Source: Avena insularis
Lineage: Eukaryota; Streptophyta; Magnoliopsida; Poales; Poaceae
Assembly: GCA_023614405.1 (NCBI GenBank)
Contig: CM042691.1
Coordinates: forward strand, 182,068,427 to 182,132,426
Length of the DNA stretch: 64,000 nucleotides
Reading direction: 5' to 3'
Shown one piece after another: positions 44,219 through 56,160 of this stretch. Below the pieces are notes generated by a model. It did not search any database. It was not told the origin of the DNA and was given only the letters and a program-made list of their open reading frames with translations. The stretch's first letter is position 1. The number at the start of each line of letters is the position of its first letter. The position numbers and the translations under genes are program-made.

Positions 44219-44863
44219 CTAGGATGCATCCTCATCAGACTCAGGACCCCATAGACCATCACGTTCTGACTCATCCTCCTTGATTTCAGGCTTCACTTTG
44301 CCACTGTCATTTTGACCAGTGCATCTTCTCTTCCTTTTCTTCTTCTTATCTCCAACATTGTCTTGCACAGATACACTCTTCTTCACAGCTCCACTCTTTC
44401 CTTTCACTATGTCCACATGTAGATCATCATCACCATCACTGATAGCATAATTTGAATCTGCCAGCTCAAACTCTGAATCTGCTGAATGTACACTGTCACC
44501 ATCATCACTTTCACTGTCTTCTTCTTCTTCAGTTAATTGAGCAGCTTCTTCTAGAGTACTCATGATCTCATCAATGTTGGTTCTTCCCCTCTTCCTTCTC
44601 CTCACTCTACCAGCAACAGAAACTTCCTCTTCTATCTCCACTGAATGTTGAACAGTGCTTGTTGGATACACAATTTAAAGTGGTATTGGAGGATCATCTG
44701 AAGCTGCATCTTCAAGTTTGTTGGTGGTACTTTGCTTACTAGGGCTAATGACAGGAGGCAAATATGCTACTGGGAAATTTACAACATCATCCAAACCTAT
44801 GAAACTATAGCTGTTATCATGATCAAGATAAAGACTGAAGAAATGATTCCCTGTGTCCACCAT
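44219..44863 (-). pseudogene. Element H: Mutator-like transposase N-terminal acidic region
   Basis: 44675-44863 (MVDTGNHFFSLYLDHDNSYS) and 44219-44671 are the upstream part of the same gene, split by a stop near 44672. The second has RRRKRGRTNIDEIMSTLEEA, a long Glu/Asp/Ser tract (EEEEDSESDDGDSVHSADSE) and a basic KKKKRKRRC cluster that could be a nuclear localisation signal. Such acidic N-termini are common in plant MULE proteins. Confidence 0.75.
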
Positions 44864-46122
44864 AGTTCACCACCTCTACCTCGACCGCTCTGCGTTGTGC
44901 CTTTCCCGCTCCCTCTCTTCCCCTTCACCTTGAAAGCTCCATGGAGGAGGACTAGTTCATGGTGGTCACTGGGGTGGGAGGGCCTGTCCGAACTTAGCTG
45001 CTGGTCCAGGGGCCCATGTGCAAATAAATGCTCCCTCAGGACACCATCAATGCCCCGGTGACACTAAAATCGGGTCCCACTTACCTCCACGTCATCCTAT
45101 ACATCGCTACGTATTGCTCAATGACCACGCGTGACGATCTCGTGCGATTCCAGTGACCGTAACTTCGTATTCCCTGAATACAATGACCGTACTGGGTTTC
45201 CTAAGCAAGTAAAGTGATTAACCATGGATTTAACTCTTCAATAAAAAAACATGATATCCATTTAGCTTCTTCTCTCTCACACACACATACAGTACAAGTC
45301 GCACCTCTGCTCTGTCCACTGACCACTTCCTCCCCACCGCTGTAGCGAGCCGTGCGGCTGCTCGAGGACAATAATTTGATGCATGAATTGTACAAAATGG
45401 TACCCAGCTTGCTTATATGCTTGGAAAGCTTCAGCTAGGAGTCCAGCCTCATATTTAGATGATGAAACTAAGATGTCACTTAATGTGTTTAGCGAGATCT
45501 TGCACCAGCTTTGGTTCCATGAGAAACTAAGATGTCACGTATTGTGTCTTGGTCATCTTGACTTGGGTAAAATATGTTATGCACCAAGTCTGAAGTGTGT
45601 AGATTTACCATAATTTCTCAACTTTGATTTAACATATGGGATCCATTTGCTGATTTTTGTGCAAAACACTGATTCAGGGAAAGAAAAGTAAAACCGGTGA
45701 ACACCTCATAATGTGCTCCATGGAAGTCACCGTAGTGCAGATATAAGAACACTAATAATTCATGTACAATGGGCTGTCACAATAAGACAATATTGAGTAT
45801 TTTCTATTTAAATTCTTGAAAAACTGAAGTATTGTCTCTGTATTTTTTAGTTTCTGAGAATCTGACTTAAGTTCTACAATACACCATCACATGGTAATCG
45901 ATCAAAAAATGCCGTCCACACCCTGGAAATAAATAAATATCTTAGTAAGAATACCACAAACATTGCGATATGCGCTTGATTTCAATACCTATTGTTGTAT
46001 CGTAGTAAGAACATTGCACTCAGATTTCTCAAGAGGCATGTTGTGCATTGTCATTGGACAGACATAGACTGTTCGATATGAAAAGATAAAAGATGTTCTT
46101 GCCATGTTTGCTAGCAAAGACT
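44864..46122. other. Unassigned 1.26 kb upstream of the MULE gene
   Basis: It begins with a CT-rich stretch (44870-44940) that may be the 5' leader of the MULE transcript. I cannot find a terminal inverted repeat, since its partner is missing. The ORF 45383-45613 (+) resembles nothing known to me. Mostly AT-rich, no other structure seen. Confidence 0.4.
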
Positions 46123-46470
46123 TGTTCTGAAAGTATTAGTGAACAAGCTCCCGATTATATGATATATATAGTAGTGGAGTATGCAGGTAAGTACTTGGTA
46201 CTGCTCTACCTTTTGCATTGGTGAAAGTTTAACATGCACATCTGCTTGTCATGAAAGTAATGGTGACCTAATTCCTGATGATATTATATATAGAAGTGGA
46301 GTATGCAGGTTAGTACTTAACATTCTGCTCTATCTTTTGCATTGGTAGACATGTACTTGTTCTGAAAGTATTAGTGATCCCGCTCCCAATAATACTATAT
46401 ATAGTAGTGTAATATACATGTATTCTACTACACCTCTTAAGCAAAGAAGTAATGAACAATAAGTGATCTA
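46123..46470. repeat. Three imperfect ~115-bp tandem repeats
   Basis: Copies start near 46123, 46244 and 46355. Each contains GAAAGTATTAGTGA-like, a TATATATAGTAGTGGAGTATG-like core and CTACCTTTTGCATTGGT-like sequence. Copy 3 is truncated and AT-shifted. No coding content. Confidence 0.75.
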
Positions 46471-46846
46471 TATACAAAAGCATTGATGTGGTGTTATTTT
46501 TTAAGAACACATAATAGGTGGTTTTTTACTGTCAAATTATCTGTGCTATGAAATTCTTTCAAGTCATTTGTGCTACTTATGTTGATGTAGCATCTTCATG
46601 ACCTAGTTATCTTCTGATAATCATTCAAGCAATGGTTTTTTACTGAAAGATTGGCTTGTCACTTGTTTACAGGATGGTAAAGCCGGATGAGACGACGGAG
46701 GGGCGGCCGCATACCTGGCGGTCGATGCAGGAGGGCGAAGGCGCTGGAGTCTAGTAAAGAGACGATGGATGTGGTTAGGCGTCGTCCAGAAAGGCAGCAA
46801 GAAGGTGGCGTCGAGGGCAGCCGAACCCTTGACGGTGTAATGTAGG

Positions 46847-47056
46847 ATGGCGAAGGTGCTGCCGTCCAGTAAGGCGACGATGGTGGCAGCGAGAAAGGAG
46901 GCGATGGCATTGGTAAGGAAGGCAGCAATGGCGTCATTCAGGAAGGCGGCAATGGTGTCATCAGGGATGGTGATGGAGGCGCTGTGGAAGGCTCCAATGT
47001 CGTCGTCCAGGAAGGTGGCAAAGTCGGCGTCGAGGGTAGCGGTGAGGGGGAGGTGA
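46847..47056 (+). other. Small conserved ORF, copy 1 (minisatellite-encoded)
   Basis: 69 codons, MAKVLPSSKATMVAARKEAM through RVAVRGR. The 8-residue pattern RKAAMASS comes from the 24-bp repeat. Equivalent ORFs with the same start and stop lie at 47417-47614 and 48179-48388. No signal peptide or domain is recognised, and I do not claim expression. Confidence 0.3.
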
Positions 47057-47416
47057 CGGTGTTACGGGGGCATCTGTTGTGGTGGCGATGCAAGATGCAT
47101 GGTTTTAGCGATACAGGATTGGGCGTGATTGTTCCCTTAATTTTAGGAATTTATTAAGCGACGGAATCAATGGTACGGGATTGGGCGTGATTGTCTCCTT
47201 AATTTTTGGACAATTAGTTTTGGCTTGTCACTTGTTTACAGGATGGTGAAGCCATATGAGGCGACGGAGGGGCGGCCGCATACCTAACGGTCGATGTAGG
47301 AGGGTGAAGGCGCTAGAGTCTAGTAAAGCGACGATTGAGGTGGTGAGGCGTCGTCTAGGAAGGCAGCGAGGAAGCTGGCATCGAGGGCGGCCGAACCCTT
47401 GACGGTGTGATGTAGG

Positions 47417-47614
47417 ATGGCGAAGGTGCTTCCGTCCAGTAAGGCGACAATGGTGGCAGCGAGGAAGGAGGTGATGGCGTTGGCAAGGAAAGCAGAAATG
47501 CCGTCATCCATGAAGGTGGCAATGGCATCGCCAGGGATGGTGATGGAGGTGGCATGGAAGGCGCCAATGTCGTCGTCCAGGAAGGTGTCGTGGGCAGCGG
47601 TGAGGGGGAGGTGA
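47417..47614 (+). other. Small conserved ORF, copy 2
   Basis: 65 codons. The start MAKVLPSSKATMVAARKE and end VRGR are shared with copies 1 and 3. It is 12 bp shorter, a multiple of three, so the frame is kept. Confidence 0.3.
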
Positions 47615-48178
47615 CGGTGGTACGGGGGGATCTGTTGCGGTGGCGATGCAGGATTGGGCGTGATTGTTTCCTTAATTTTTGGACGTTATTAAGCGACGAA
47701 CCAATGGTGCGGGATTGGGCATAATTGTTTCCTTAATTTTTGGATTTTGTTAAGCAATGAATCAATGGTGCAGTGTGGGTTTCCGTTCGGTAGGGTTTTA
47801 GTCCGTCAAAACTAATTGCTAAGTGCACCAAAAGTCAGGTTAGGCTAATAGAAGGAGTTGGATATTGTTTAGATTGTTTGATCGTGCGGTTTTTTAGACT
47901 ATGTGTAATGTGTGATGGTGTGCATTTAGCGTAATTTTATGTTGCTGCCTTTATAAGTAGTAGAGATATGTTACTGAAAGATTGGCTTGTCACCTGTTTA
48001 CAGGATGGTGAAGCCGGATGAGGCAACGGAGGGACGGCCGCATACCTGACAGTCGATGCAGGAGGGCGAAGGCGTTGGAGTCTAGTAAAGCGACGATGGA
48101 GGTGGTGAGGAGTCATCCAGGAAGGCAGCAAGGAAGGTGGCGTCGAGGGTGGCCGAATCCTCGACGGTGTGATGTAGG

Positions 48179-48388
48179 ATGGCGAAGGTGCTTCCGTCTA
48201 GTAAGGGGACGATGGTGGCAGCAAGGAAGAAGGCAATGGCGTTGGCAAGGAAGGCAGCAATGCCGTCATCCAGGAAGGTGGCAATGGCGTCGTCAGGGAT
48301 GATGATGGAGGCGGCATGGAAGGCGGCAATGTCATCGTCCAAGAAGGCGTCAAAGGCGGCGTCTAGGGCAATGGTGAGGGGGAGGTGA
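48179..48388 (+). other. Small conserved ORF, copy 3
   Basis: 69 codons, MAKVLPSSKGTMVAARKKAM to RAMVRGR. On the minus strand of this copy an 86-codon ORF (48082-48342) rich in Ala, Phe, Leu and Asp is also open, which argues that openness here reflects repeat composition. Confidence 0.3.
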
Positions 48389-48704
48389 CGGTGTACGGGG
48401 GCATCTGTTGCGGTGGCGATGCAAGAGGCGTGGTTTTAGCGATACAGGATTGGGCGTGATTGTTTCCTTAATTTTTGGACTTTATTAAGTGAAGAATCAA
48501 CGGTGCGGGATTGGGAGTGATTTTTTCCTTAATTTTTGTACTTTATTAAGTGACGAATCAATGGTACGGTGTGGGTTTCCATGCGACAGAGTTTTAGTTC
48601 GTCAAAACTAATTGCTAAGTGCACCAAAAGTTAGGTTAAGCTAACATAAGCAGTTGGGTATCGTTTAGACTATTTGATCGTGCGGCTTTTAGACTATGTG
48701 TAAT

Positions 48705-49700
48705 GTGTGATGGTATGTATTTAGCGTAATTTATGTTGGTGCCTTTACAAGTAGTAGAGATATAGTGCTCATTATATTTATAGTATAATAGTTTTGCTAA
48801 ATCTTATACACCTTAGATTCAATTTATATTATAACATTTTTGCTAAATCTCATACGCTTTAGATTTAACTAATGAGAAAATCTATAGACAAGGACCATAC
48901 TGCACGCTCTCCTGTTTAGCATGTTACGATTGGAAACCATATTACGTCTGCCAACTACTTAGCGCCTTATCCCCTCATATTATGTGTGATTCAAAGCAAA
49001 ACATACATATATTGTGTATGGTGCCTGGGCACCAAGGTGCACCGGTCATTTTACCTATATATATATATAAAATGATGAACTGTCCATAGTGGTACCTATG
49101 CACTTTCATCTAACCATTGAATTAACCTATAGGGTATTTTTGACCCTTCGTCTAAACTTACGGCTTTAAGCAAACTGAACGACTTTTTCCTCAACACCCC
49201 ACACGGTTCATCCCTGCACAGCACCCACAACCGACCCCTCGCTGCTCGGCACCCTGCAGGTTCGAGTGCGACGCTGCCCTTGTGTGATGGTGTGCATTTA
49301 GCATAATTTATGTTGATGTCTTTATAAGTAGTAGATATATAGTGCTTATTATATTTATATTATAATAGTTTTGCTAAATCTCATACGTATGGGAAAATCT
49401 ATAGACAAGCACCGTACTGCACGCTCTCAGGTCTGCCAACTGCTCAGCGGCTTATCCCCTCATATTTCTCTCTCTCTATATATATATATATATTGGGCTG
49501 CCCATGGTGATACTTGTGCACTTCCATCTAACCATGGAATTACCCTGTAGCGTATTTTTGACCCTTCGTCTAAACTTAGGGCGTTAAGTAAGCTGAACGA
49601 CTTTTTTCCCCAACACCCCACACGGCCCATCCCAGCACAGCACGCACAACCTACCCCTCGCTTCTCGGCACCCTACAGGTTCGAGCGCGCCGCCGCCCCT
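48705..49700. repeat. Imperfect tandem duplication (577-bp period)
   Basis: Copy 1 is 48705-49281 and copy 2 is 49282-49700. Shared landmarks: GTGTGATGGT, ATAATAGTTTTGCTAAATCT, GAAAATCTATAGACAAG, TATTTTTGACCCTTCGTC and AACACCCCACACGG. Copy 2 lacks about 150 bp in the middle. TA and CT microsatellites lie at about 49050-49062 and 49461-49494. Copy 1 overlaps the tail of array unit 3, so the region grew by successive tandem duplications. Confidence 0.8.
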
Positions 49701-50320
49701 GTATCCCCAACGCCACCCACGATCCCCACCCTGTAACTCCCGGCCGCTAGCGGCATCCACCGTCCTCCCGGTCGTTGGCGGTATTCCGCGCCACCCCACG
49801 CTCCTGGCCGCCGATGGAATCACACGTATTGGCGTTGGTTCGCCATTACCTAGAGCAAGAAGGCTGGGCGTGGAGTTCCCATGATGCCAAGTTGAAGAGC
49901 ATGCCTCGAAAAAAACATCTCATGTCTCCCCTACCACTGAATCTCGTCCCTTCTCGCAGCCCATTGATCTGGCCCATGCCATGTGCTCGCAGATGGATGC
50001 ATGCGGAGTCCGGGCACCACGACGGTGCTTCTGCCGAAGTCTTACAGTGGGACCAGGGGCTGAAATTCTCTACCGGACTGGAAAATTGTTCATTCCAAAC
50101 TTTCTATCACTCAAAGTCCGCCCACAATACTAGGCGGAACAACACCGGATCTAGAGACAACGAGTGTCAGGACCTGCGGGTGGTCGCTAACGATAACTCG
50201 AGGAAGGAGGAGAAGTGGAGCACTCGAGGCTCAGAGCTACATTGCAAGAAAGAAAAACATGGAAATAATTGGGTTTATTAGCTTCCTCCCAACCTCCCAC
50301 TCCTGGTCCTTTTATATCGA
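49701..50320. other. Unassigned GC-rich then mixed sequence left of the Helitron
   Basis: Continues beyond the second duplicate. The ORF 49775-50281 (+, 168 codons) is open but has no domain I recognise, and its composition follows the GC content. A weak coding call is not justified. Confidence 0.35.
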
Positions 50321-50352
50321 CTAGTAAAATGCCTGTGCGCTGCCACGGGAGC
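50321..50352 (-). other. Helitron 3' terminus with hairpin
   Basis: The 6-bp stem (one G-T pair) and 6-base loop CGCTGC lie 7 bp from CTAG. The hairpin is the termination signal for rolling-circle transposition. Confidence 0.7.
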
Positions 50353-50373
50353 ACAATACATGTTTGTAATTAT

Positions 50374-50501
50374 ACATCTGTCGCAAAATAAGTGACTAAG
50401 ATTTGTTTAGAATCGCATGCGTGTATCTAAACATATTTTAGTATCTAGATAAATAAGTATATTCATATAAAACCACGTCACTTATTTTAGGACGGAGGGA
50501 G
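50374..50501. mobile_element. Stowaway-like MITE
   Basis: The right end reads CACTTATTTTAGGACGGAGGGAG followed by TA at 50502-50503; its complement starts CTCCCTCCGTCC, the Triticeae Stowaway terminus. The left end (CATCTGTCGCAAAATAAGTG, from about 50376) is a decayed inverted copy. About 128 bp, non-coding, moved by Tc1/mariner transposases in trans. It sits inside element J near its 3' end. Confidence 0.75.
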
Positions 50502-50503
50502 TA

Positions 50504-53500
50504 TGTTCTATTCATATATTTTCAATTTTGTATTTCAAAGGAAACCTGAAAGGTTAGTGCGAATTAAGAGTAGTAGTATTGTGCATGCATTTAATGAGGA
50601 TTCTGCAAATATGTTGTTATTGCTGAAAATAACTCATATACATGTACACGGAAAATCCACCCCACTTACATGAGTGTTCAAAAGAAAGCATGATTGTTGA
50701 ATCACTTGAGCCTCGTCTCAACCCTGCTAATTTGAAATTGTAGCAAGTACTAAAGTGGCATACAAACATGATCTTTGTTACAAGCTAGAACTCTTTGCGG
50801 GTTGAGTGAAGTCAGTCTCTCGAACTGCCCTTTCCTAACTAAATTTACCAGCCTCCCTTCTTCCATTAGGACTCCTATATGTTAGGAGATTGCACATCTT
50901 ATGATGCATAAATATGAGGAGTCTAAATGAGTGTCTACAAGAGCAGAGCTTGCAGGTGTTCAGAACTTCCACCTATGGGTTATGCGGATATCTTGATGGA
51001 TTACTTCCATCATGCATGCAAAATCTTCCTCCACTCACATGTAAATTTGGTTATATAAAATTGTCCTAATTTGCTATAACTTGCTCTTTCATCTCTCTAG
51101 CTCTTACAAATATTCAATTGTCCAAACATGCAGTCGTTGCCACATAACTGCTTGCTGGTCTCTTTAGAACATCGTCGATCGAGAAGTTCCACCCATTACT
51201 GGAGGAGCAGTTAAATAAGATAAAGTTTTCCTAAGATACAACAGTCTCCACAACTCGGCTATCAGAGAAAAAACAGCTTGTGTGCTTAAAATTTGCATGC
51301 AGCTTACTAAGGTTAAGCTTTTCATCTTTAGGTAATTATAACAATACTATTTCGATAGGGTTGTCCTTTTCAGATTCATTTGCATAATTTGTACTGTCTC
51401 ATGATAATACCAAATGACAGAGGTTGTTCTGCTCGTGTGGTAGAAATCTGCATACAAATAACTACGTTTGTTTTCAGAGTTTGAAGAGCGTAACCATAGT
51501 GTTTGTTGAAGCCCCGTTTTGGGCAAATTATTAAGATTAGCTTTATGATCTTAGGAACTCAAATATATGACAAAAATGATAATACTTGGAGGATGTGCGG
51601 ATGTAGATGCCCCTGGCCTGGATCTTCATGGGCTGCTTCGACCCCATGGTCTCACATGCCTCCACCACAACTCTCGTTAATTTCCCAGCTGCACAAATAT
51701 CAACGCCTTTGCAGCCTTCTCTGGCTACTGCACGTCACTACCCCCGTCGACCACTTTGTGTATCGCCATGGACACGCCAATGGTGTCGGCCCTGTGATTT
51801 CTTGATTTCCTTTCTTGGGGTTTATCCAGTTTCTTGATTAACCATTTGCTTCTTTTTTAGGCGCGATCCGTTCTTTCATCAACGTCTGCTCTGTTCCAAG
51901 AAGTCTCTTAAATTACTGTCATGCACAAATTGTTAGATTGTGAATTTTAAGGTTACGTACTGAAAATCGTAGGGGGGTTTTGTTGGATGAGTTAGTACTG
52001 CAGCATGATAAATTCTATCACAACCTTGTGGATTGGTCTTCACATTACGTTCTCGTAGTCAGATTAGGGAATCACATGTATTTTTGGAATACAATGCTGC
52101 AGCAAGGTGAGCAGGCAATGTCATCCTGGTAAGATTTATTTTCTGAAACATGAGAGAGAAGATACAGAAATTTATATTAGCGCGTAGGTTAACAAGTTGG
52201 CTGGCTCTATGATTTGGGATCGGATGGGTTGGCGCAGTGTGGCACTCATCTTGCTGTACGAAGATACTTTAACCCCTATTTATGTAAATCAGGCTGACCA
52301 ACGATGGAAACTAATTACATGGATAGCATGTGATAATTTTAGATAATTAACATATTTTTCATCTTAAGATTTTGCACTCTATATGTTCAACGTTGTCCAT
52401 GGTCATTGCATATGACTCATTTGTTTTGTATATGGCTCTACCCTTGAAAAGAATAGAATTGTAGATCCCTTAATTCCACAAAATCATGTTGTTCGGAACA
52501 TAGTTTGAGAGAGAGGAATTGGGCCGAATTGACCGAGGACAGGAGGTTGACGGTGTCAAAATGTGATGATTCAGAGAGGAGTTTGTCGTGGTGGCAGAGT
52601 AGGTGCGGAGCTCAGGATATCAGCTCAGCTAGTGGTATGCGTCGTGTGAAAAAGTCCACAAGCGGTTCCTTGGCTGCAGCAGGAGACAAGCAGCTTGCAC
52701 TTCAGCCTGCACAACAGGAGGTGAGCAACAGGACTGTGCGGCTAGGTAGCTCAAATGACAAACTGGGAGCATCAACAAGACATGAGGAGAGCACTTGTGC
52801 ATGTTTTGTTGTTCCACTGAGACATCCAAATAGTTGTAGAGAATGCCTAGAGTAGGTACATTGACTGACATTGTTTTATGTAGATTACATGTGTTTACGA
52901 TTTGGTTGTATGCGGTTACAACAAAATTTAGCAAGAAAGAAAACATAAAAGTGGGGATTTATTTTTACCTGGGAACGATGAAGAGAACAACGACCACCCA
53001 GATTAAATCCACATCAACTGTCAAGAGAAGCAGCCTCCCTGCCCCTCTCCTTTCCTCCATTGTATCAAAATATTGATGATTATACGAACTTGTATTTACA
53101 ACTTCTTTGAAGTAAAGAGGAAGAGAAATAAACGGCTAATACAGGATGGAAACTACTCAGGTTATCAAGGCATGAATAAACTCTTCAACCTTCGAGTGCA
53201 ATAGGAAAAATAAGAAATTTAAGTATTTGTGCTCACTTTCATCTTCGTCCCTTTCGTCAAATAATTTAATCAGCACGTAATTGAAAAACAGTTTGAACTA
53301 TGTAGCAAATGCCGAAAAGGACTATTTCTTATAAATGAGATAGAACTTCATAGACCTTCTAGATAAAACTGCAAAGGAACAATATGAGAGTTGGACCTCA
53401 GTTTGGATCATCTCACTCCATGTTTGGCTACGGACTGAATTTCTAATCCTCCAGCATAATAAAGCTATCCGCTTGTACACTATTTTTCTAGACCTGAATA

Positions 53501-55319
53501 TACCATTGCCAGAGAAGGAACAAGGGAGAACTGAATCGACGACATATCAAATAATGAAACTCGGGGGAAAAACTGCAAGACCAAAGAACATTGGAGTAAA
53601 AGCTCACCAAACCATGAAAAATAAATAACATAAATTTCGACAGCTGAATCTCTACAAAAGTTAATGAATGGTAACCACATAATATGTTTTTTTAGTGAAC
53701 ATCAGGTGCCATATTTGTCTCCAAAATCAACCCCATTTCTGAAAGTGTTTCCCCGTGCGAGACAGTGTATTCCATTTGCAATAAGAAAAGCAAATCCATG
53801 AATTTTCTAAACATGGTATCCTACAAGAACCGACGTGAATATTGGCCATATTACATGTTCACCAAATTGATGTGCAGAATTTGATACAACAATAAAACCG
53901 AAAGCCTTACCGAAAGACTTTCATTAACAAAACAAAATGGTCAAAAAATCTATTGATATAAACATGTATGCAGCATAGCTCCCCTTCCCAGATCCACCTA
54001 CATCTTCCATTTTCTCTTCTCAATAATATCAAGTGAAAAGAAATAAACCGTTAGGACGTACAAATGCCTAGATGCACTCGAAGACAACAATTCTTCATTT
54101 ATTTTCAGTATATAGGTCCTTGTGAAATCATGTTCTTGAGTATAAACTACTTGTAACACTAAGATGACTCAGCAATAGCTTATAGCATTAGAAAATGATT
54201 GAAAAGAGAAAAACACCAACCTTGGCATACAAAAGATTGACATTCGCACATAATGCTAGGTTGCCATCAACTACAATTTAAAACCTTGCATGTACTTTCC
54301 ATTTACTTAAAGGAATAGTTCCCTCCATTTGATAGAAATACTGGACAAGATAATGGCATACGATGTGAAGCAATTGGATATCCACCTCAACTCGAGACCT
54401 TAAGTATCTGACTGTTCAATGTTCCAGATTCAAGAAGATCTCAGTGAGGAATCAACAAAGCATAAAACTACCCCGATGTGTTAGGAGAGGCTAGGTGAAG
54501 TACGTTACCGGAGGGTGGAGGTCGGAAAAAGGTAAGTTTAAGTGGAGAAGGTTGGATCCGGGCCTCCATGCCTAGATCTCATGCACATATGCCCGGTCCA
54601 AGCTTCCATGCCTCGAGTCGTGCCTCTGGGCTGCTTCTCTTCTCGCGATACATGGAGGGCACCCCCATGCCTAATTCAGTCAAACAATGTATATACGGCC
54701 AAATGCAAAATCAAATTTAATTGTATTCCTATTTGTAGTAGTAAGCAAAGATATAGTCTGCTATAGTCATAAAATTTTTTCCATCTTCATGCAACAGACC
54801 ATAAACTAAAATTTAAAACCTATGTACTTTCCATTTACTTAAAGGAAAAGTTCTCTCTTTGTTTCTCAAGCATGAAAGAACAGTGACACGAAAATGGCTG
54901 AACTAAGTATTATATTAAATAATTGGGGTTACATATATCATGAAAAACACAACTTCTGTAGGATGGGGAAAAATACAGAAACAACAATTTAGAAGTATTC
55001 TTCGAGATTTGTTAACTATGCTTTATCCTAGTTGAGACTACAGAAACTTTATGTGTAAAGGAATCAACTCATTCTTCATTACATAGTTGTCTTCAAACTA
55101 CAATTTAGAAAGTGAATGCTATCACTCATGTGCAAGACGATGGCTACAGAATTTAAAATAGCCTTACATGTGCAACATTTGCTTCACGGATGAACAGCCA
55201 AAGAAATCCTTGCCGGCCTGAATTAAAAAGCTCCAAACCGTTAGTTTCATGGTCGACGATGCCCAACTGGTCTTGACAAACGGTCCATCTATTCCTCACG
55301 CATAGGAGTAACATCAGAT
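50504..55319. other. AT-rich interior of element J
   Basis: Mostly AT-rich. The longest ORFs are 51503-51805 and 52505-52855 (+). The latter (MRERNWAELTEDRRLTVSKC...) is Ser/Arg-rich, without a domain I recognise, and may be a captured fragment or chance. Intron-like stretches around 51060-51115 end in TGCAG, but I cannot link exons. Nothing else supported. Confidence 0.4.
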
Positions 55320-56160
55320 CAGCTAGAGAGATAAGTAGGATAAATTGAGGATTTACTAAAGATCAAGAGTGTTGCATAAGATCCAACCTGGAGATCCCCC
55401 CCGTGCTCAGCACTCTTTCTTAGGTCCACATCGCTCAATCTCCTCTGAGGTCGCTGGCTGACGCTAAATCTCCTTTCCTTTCTGACGGGGAACAACTGCT
55501 CTCTCGTCTCCTGTCTATACCCTGTACTGAAATCACCTCCCAAGAGATCTGCAAAGATGATAGACAGAGGGGTCAGAGTAGGAGAAAGAGAGGATCAGAG
55601 AGAATGAGAGAGGAGGGCGGTGACCTGCACTGCACATCCGGCTCCGGCGCCCGGTCGATGGGTACGGGTCACAGCCGTAGGTGCATTTTGATGTTCCCCA
55701 CCGAGCCAATATACAGATGGAGGTGTGGCAGTGAACACCTTCGACGCGTGTGGCTGGTGTGGCGGCACATGGCGGCATCACTTGGTGGCGGTGTGGGATG
55801 CTAGGGTTGAGGGCGCTCGAAATCGCAAGGTTGCGCTTGCTCATCTGGTACGTTTGTGGAATCCTCCTGCCCATCGAGTTCGTCATGGTCGCCGGTCCCC
55901 GGTCGCTGGGGCACTAGAGGTCGATCATCGGGAAGGTTCCATGGGGATGGCGGCGACATCAGTGGTGTGAGCAACGGTGGTGCGACATCAGTGGTGTGAG
56001 CGGCGGCGGCGAGTTCAACGGCGGCGTCGGGGTGAGGGATGTTGGGGAGGAGAAATCGTGCGAAGGAGGAGGGCGGGGTGTCAGTGGTCGAGGATGGACC
56101 CAAGAAAAGGTGAACTCGCTCGCAGTTGTCGACCAAAAAGACCGACGGAGTGGATATGTG
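55320..56160. other. GC-rich segment near the 5' end of element J
   Basis: Several overlapping ORFs on both strands (for example 55533-55886 - and 55801-56136 -) without recognised domains. GC-rich islands near Helitron 5' ends are often captured gene pieces, but no gene is recognisable here. Confidence 0.35.

Larger units (their letters stand above)
46640..48770. repeat. Higher-order tandem array of three 580-800 bp units with internal 24-bp minisatellite
   Basis: Units: 46640-47219, 47220-47970 and 47971-48770. Each starts TTGGCTTGTCAC.TGTTTACA and has a GC-rich core of imperfect 24-bp repeats of the type AGGAAGGCAGCAATGGCGTC. An AT-rich tail with GATTGGGCGTGATTGT follows. Units 2 and 3 end in ATTTAGCGTAATTT and AAGTAGTAGAGATAT. 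On the minus strand the latter reads A, then TCTCTACTACTTATAAAGG, like a grass Helitron 5' end. Unit 1 lacks this tail. Class unproven. Confidence 0.7.

Noticed and set aside
44732..45061. 109-codon + ORF across the MULE N-terminus
   Set aside because: Shadow of the minus-strand MULE gene followed by a CT-rich stretch.
46640..48770. A CACTA element or cellular gene with repetitive protein
   Set aside because: No CACTA-type termini seen. The ORFs follow the 24-bp repeat and both strands are open, so a gene call is unsupported.
49020..49050. Inverted GGTGCCTGGGCACC as a transposon terminus
   Set aside because: A short palindrome with no paired end or target duplication that I could find.
49461..49494. 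CT/TA microsatellite as a special structure
   Set aside because: An ordinary simple repeat inside the duplicated block.
49775..50281. 168-codon + ORF
   Set aside because: No recognisable domain and next to duplicated repeats. Not enough to call a gene, although it should be searched.
52505..52855. 116-codon + ORF in the Helitron
   Set aside because: Could be a captured fragment, but I recognise nothing in it and no exon partner is visible.
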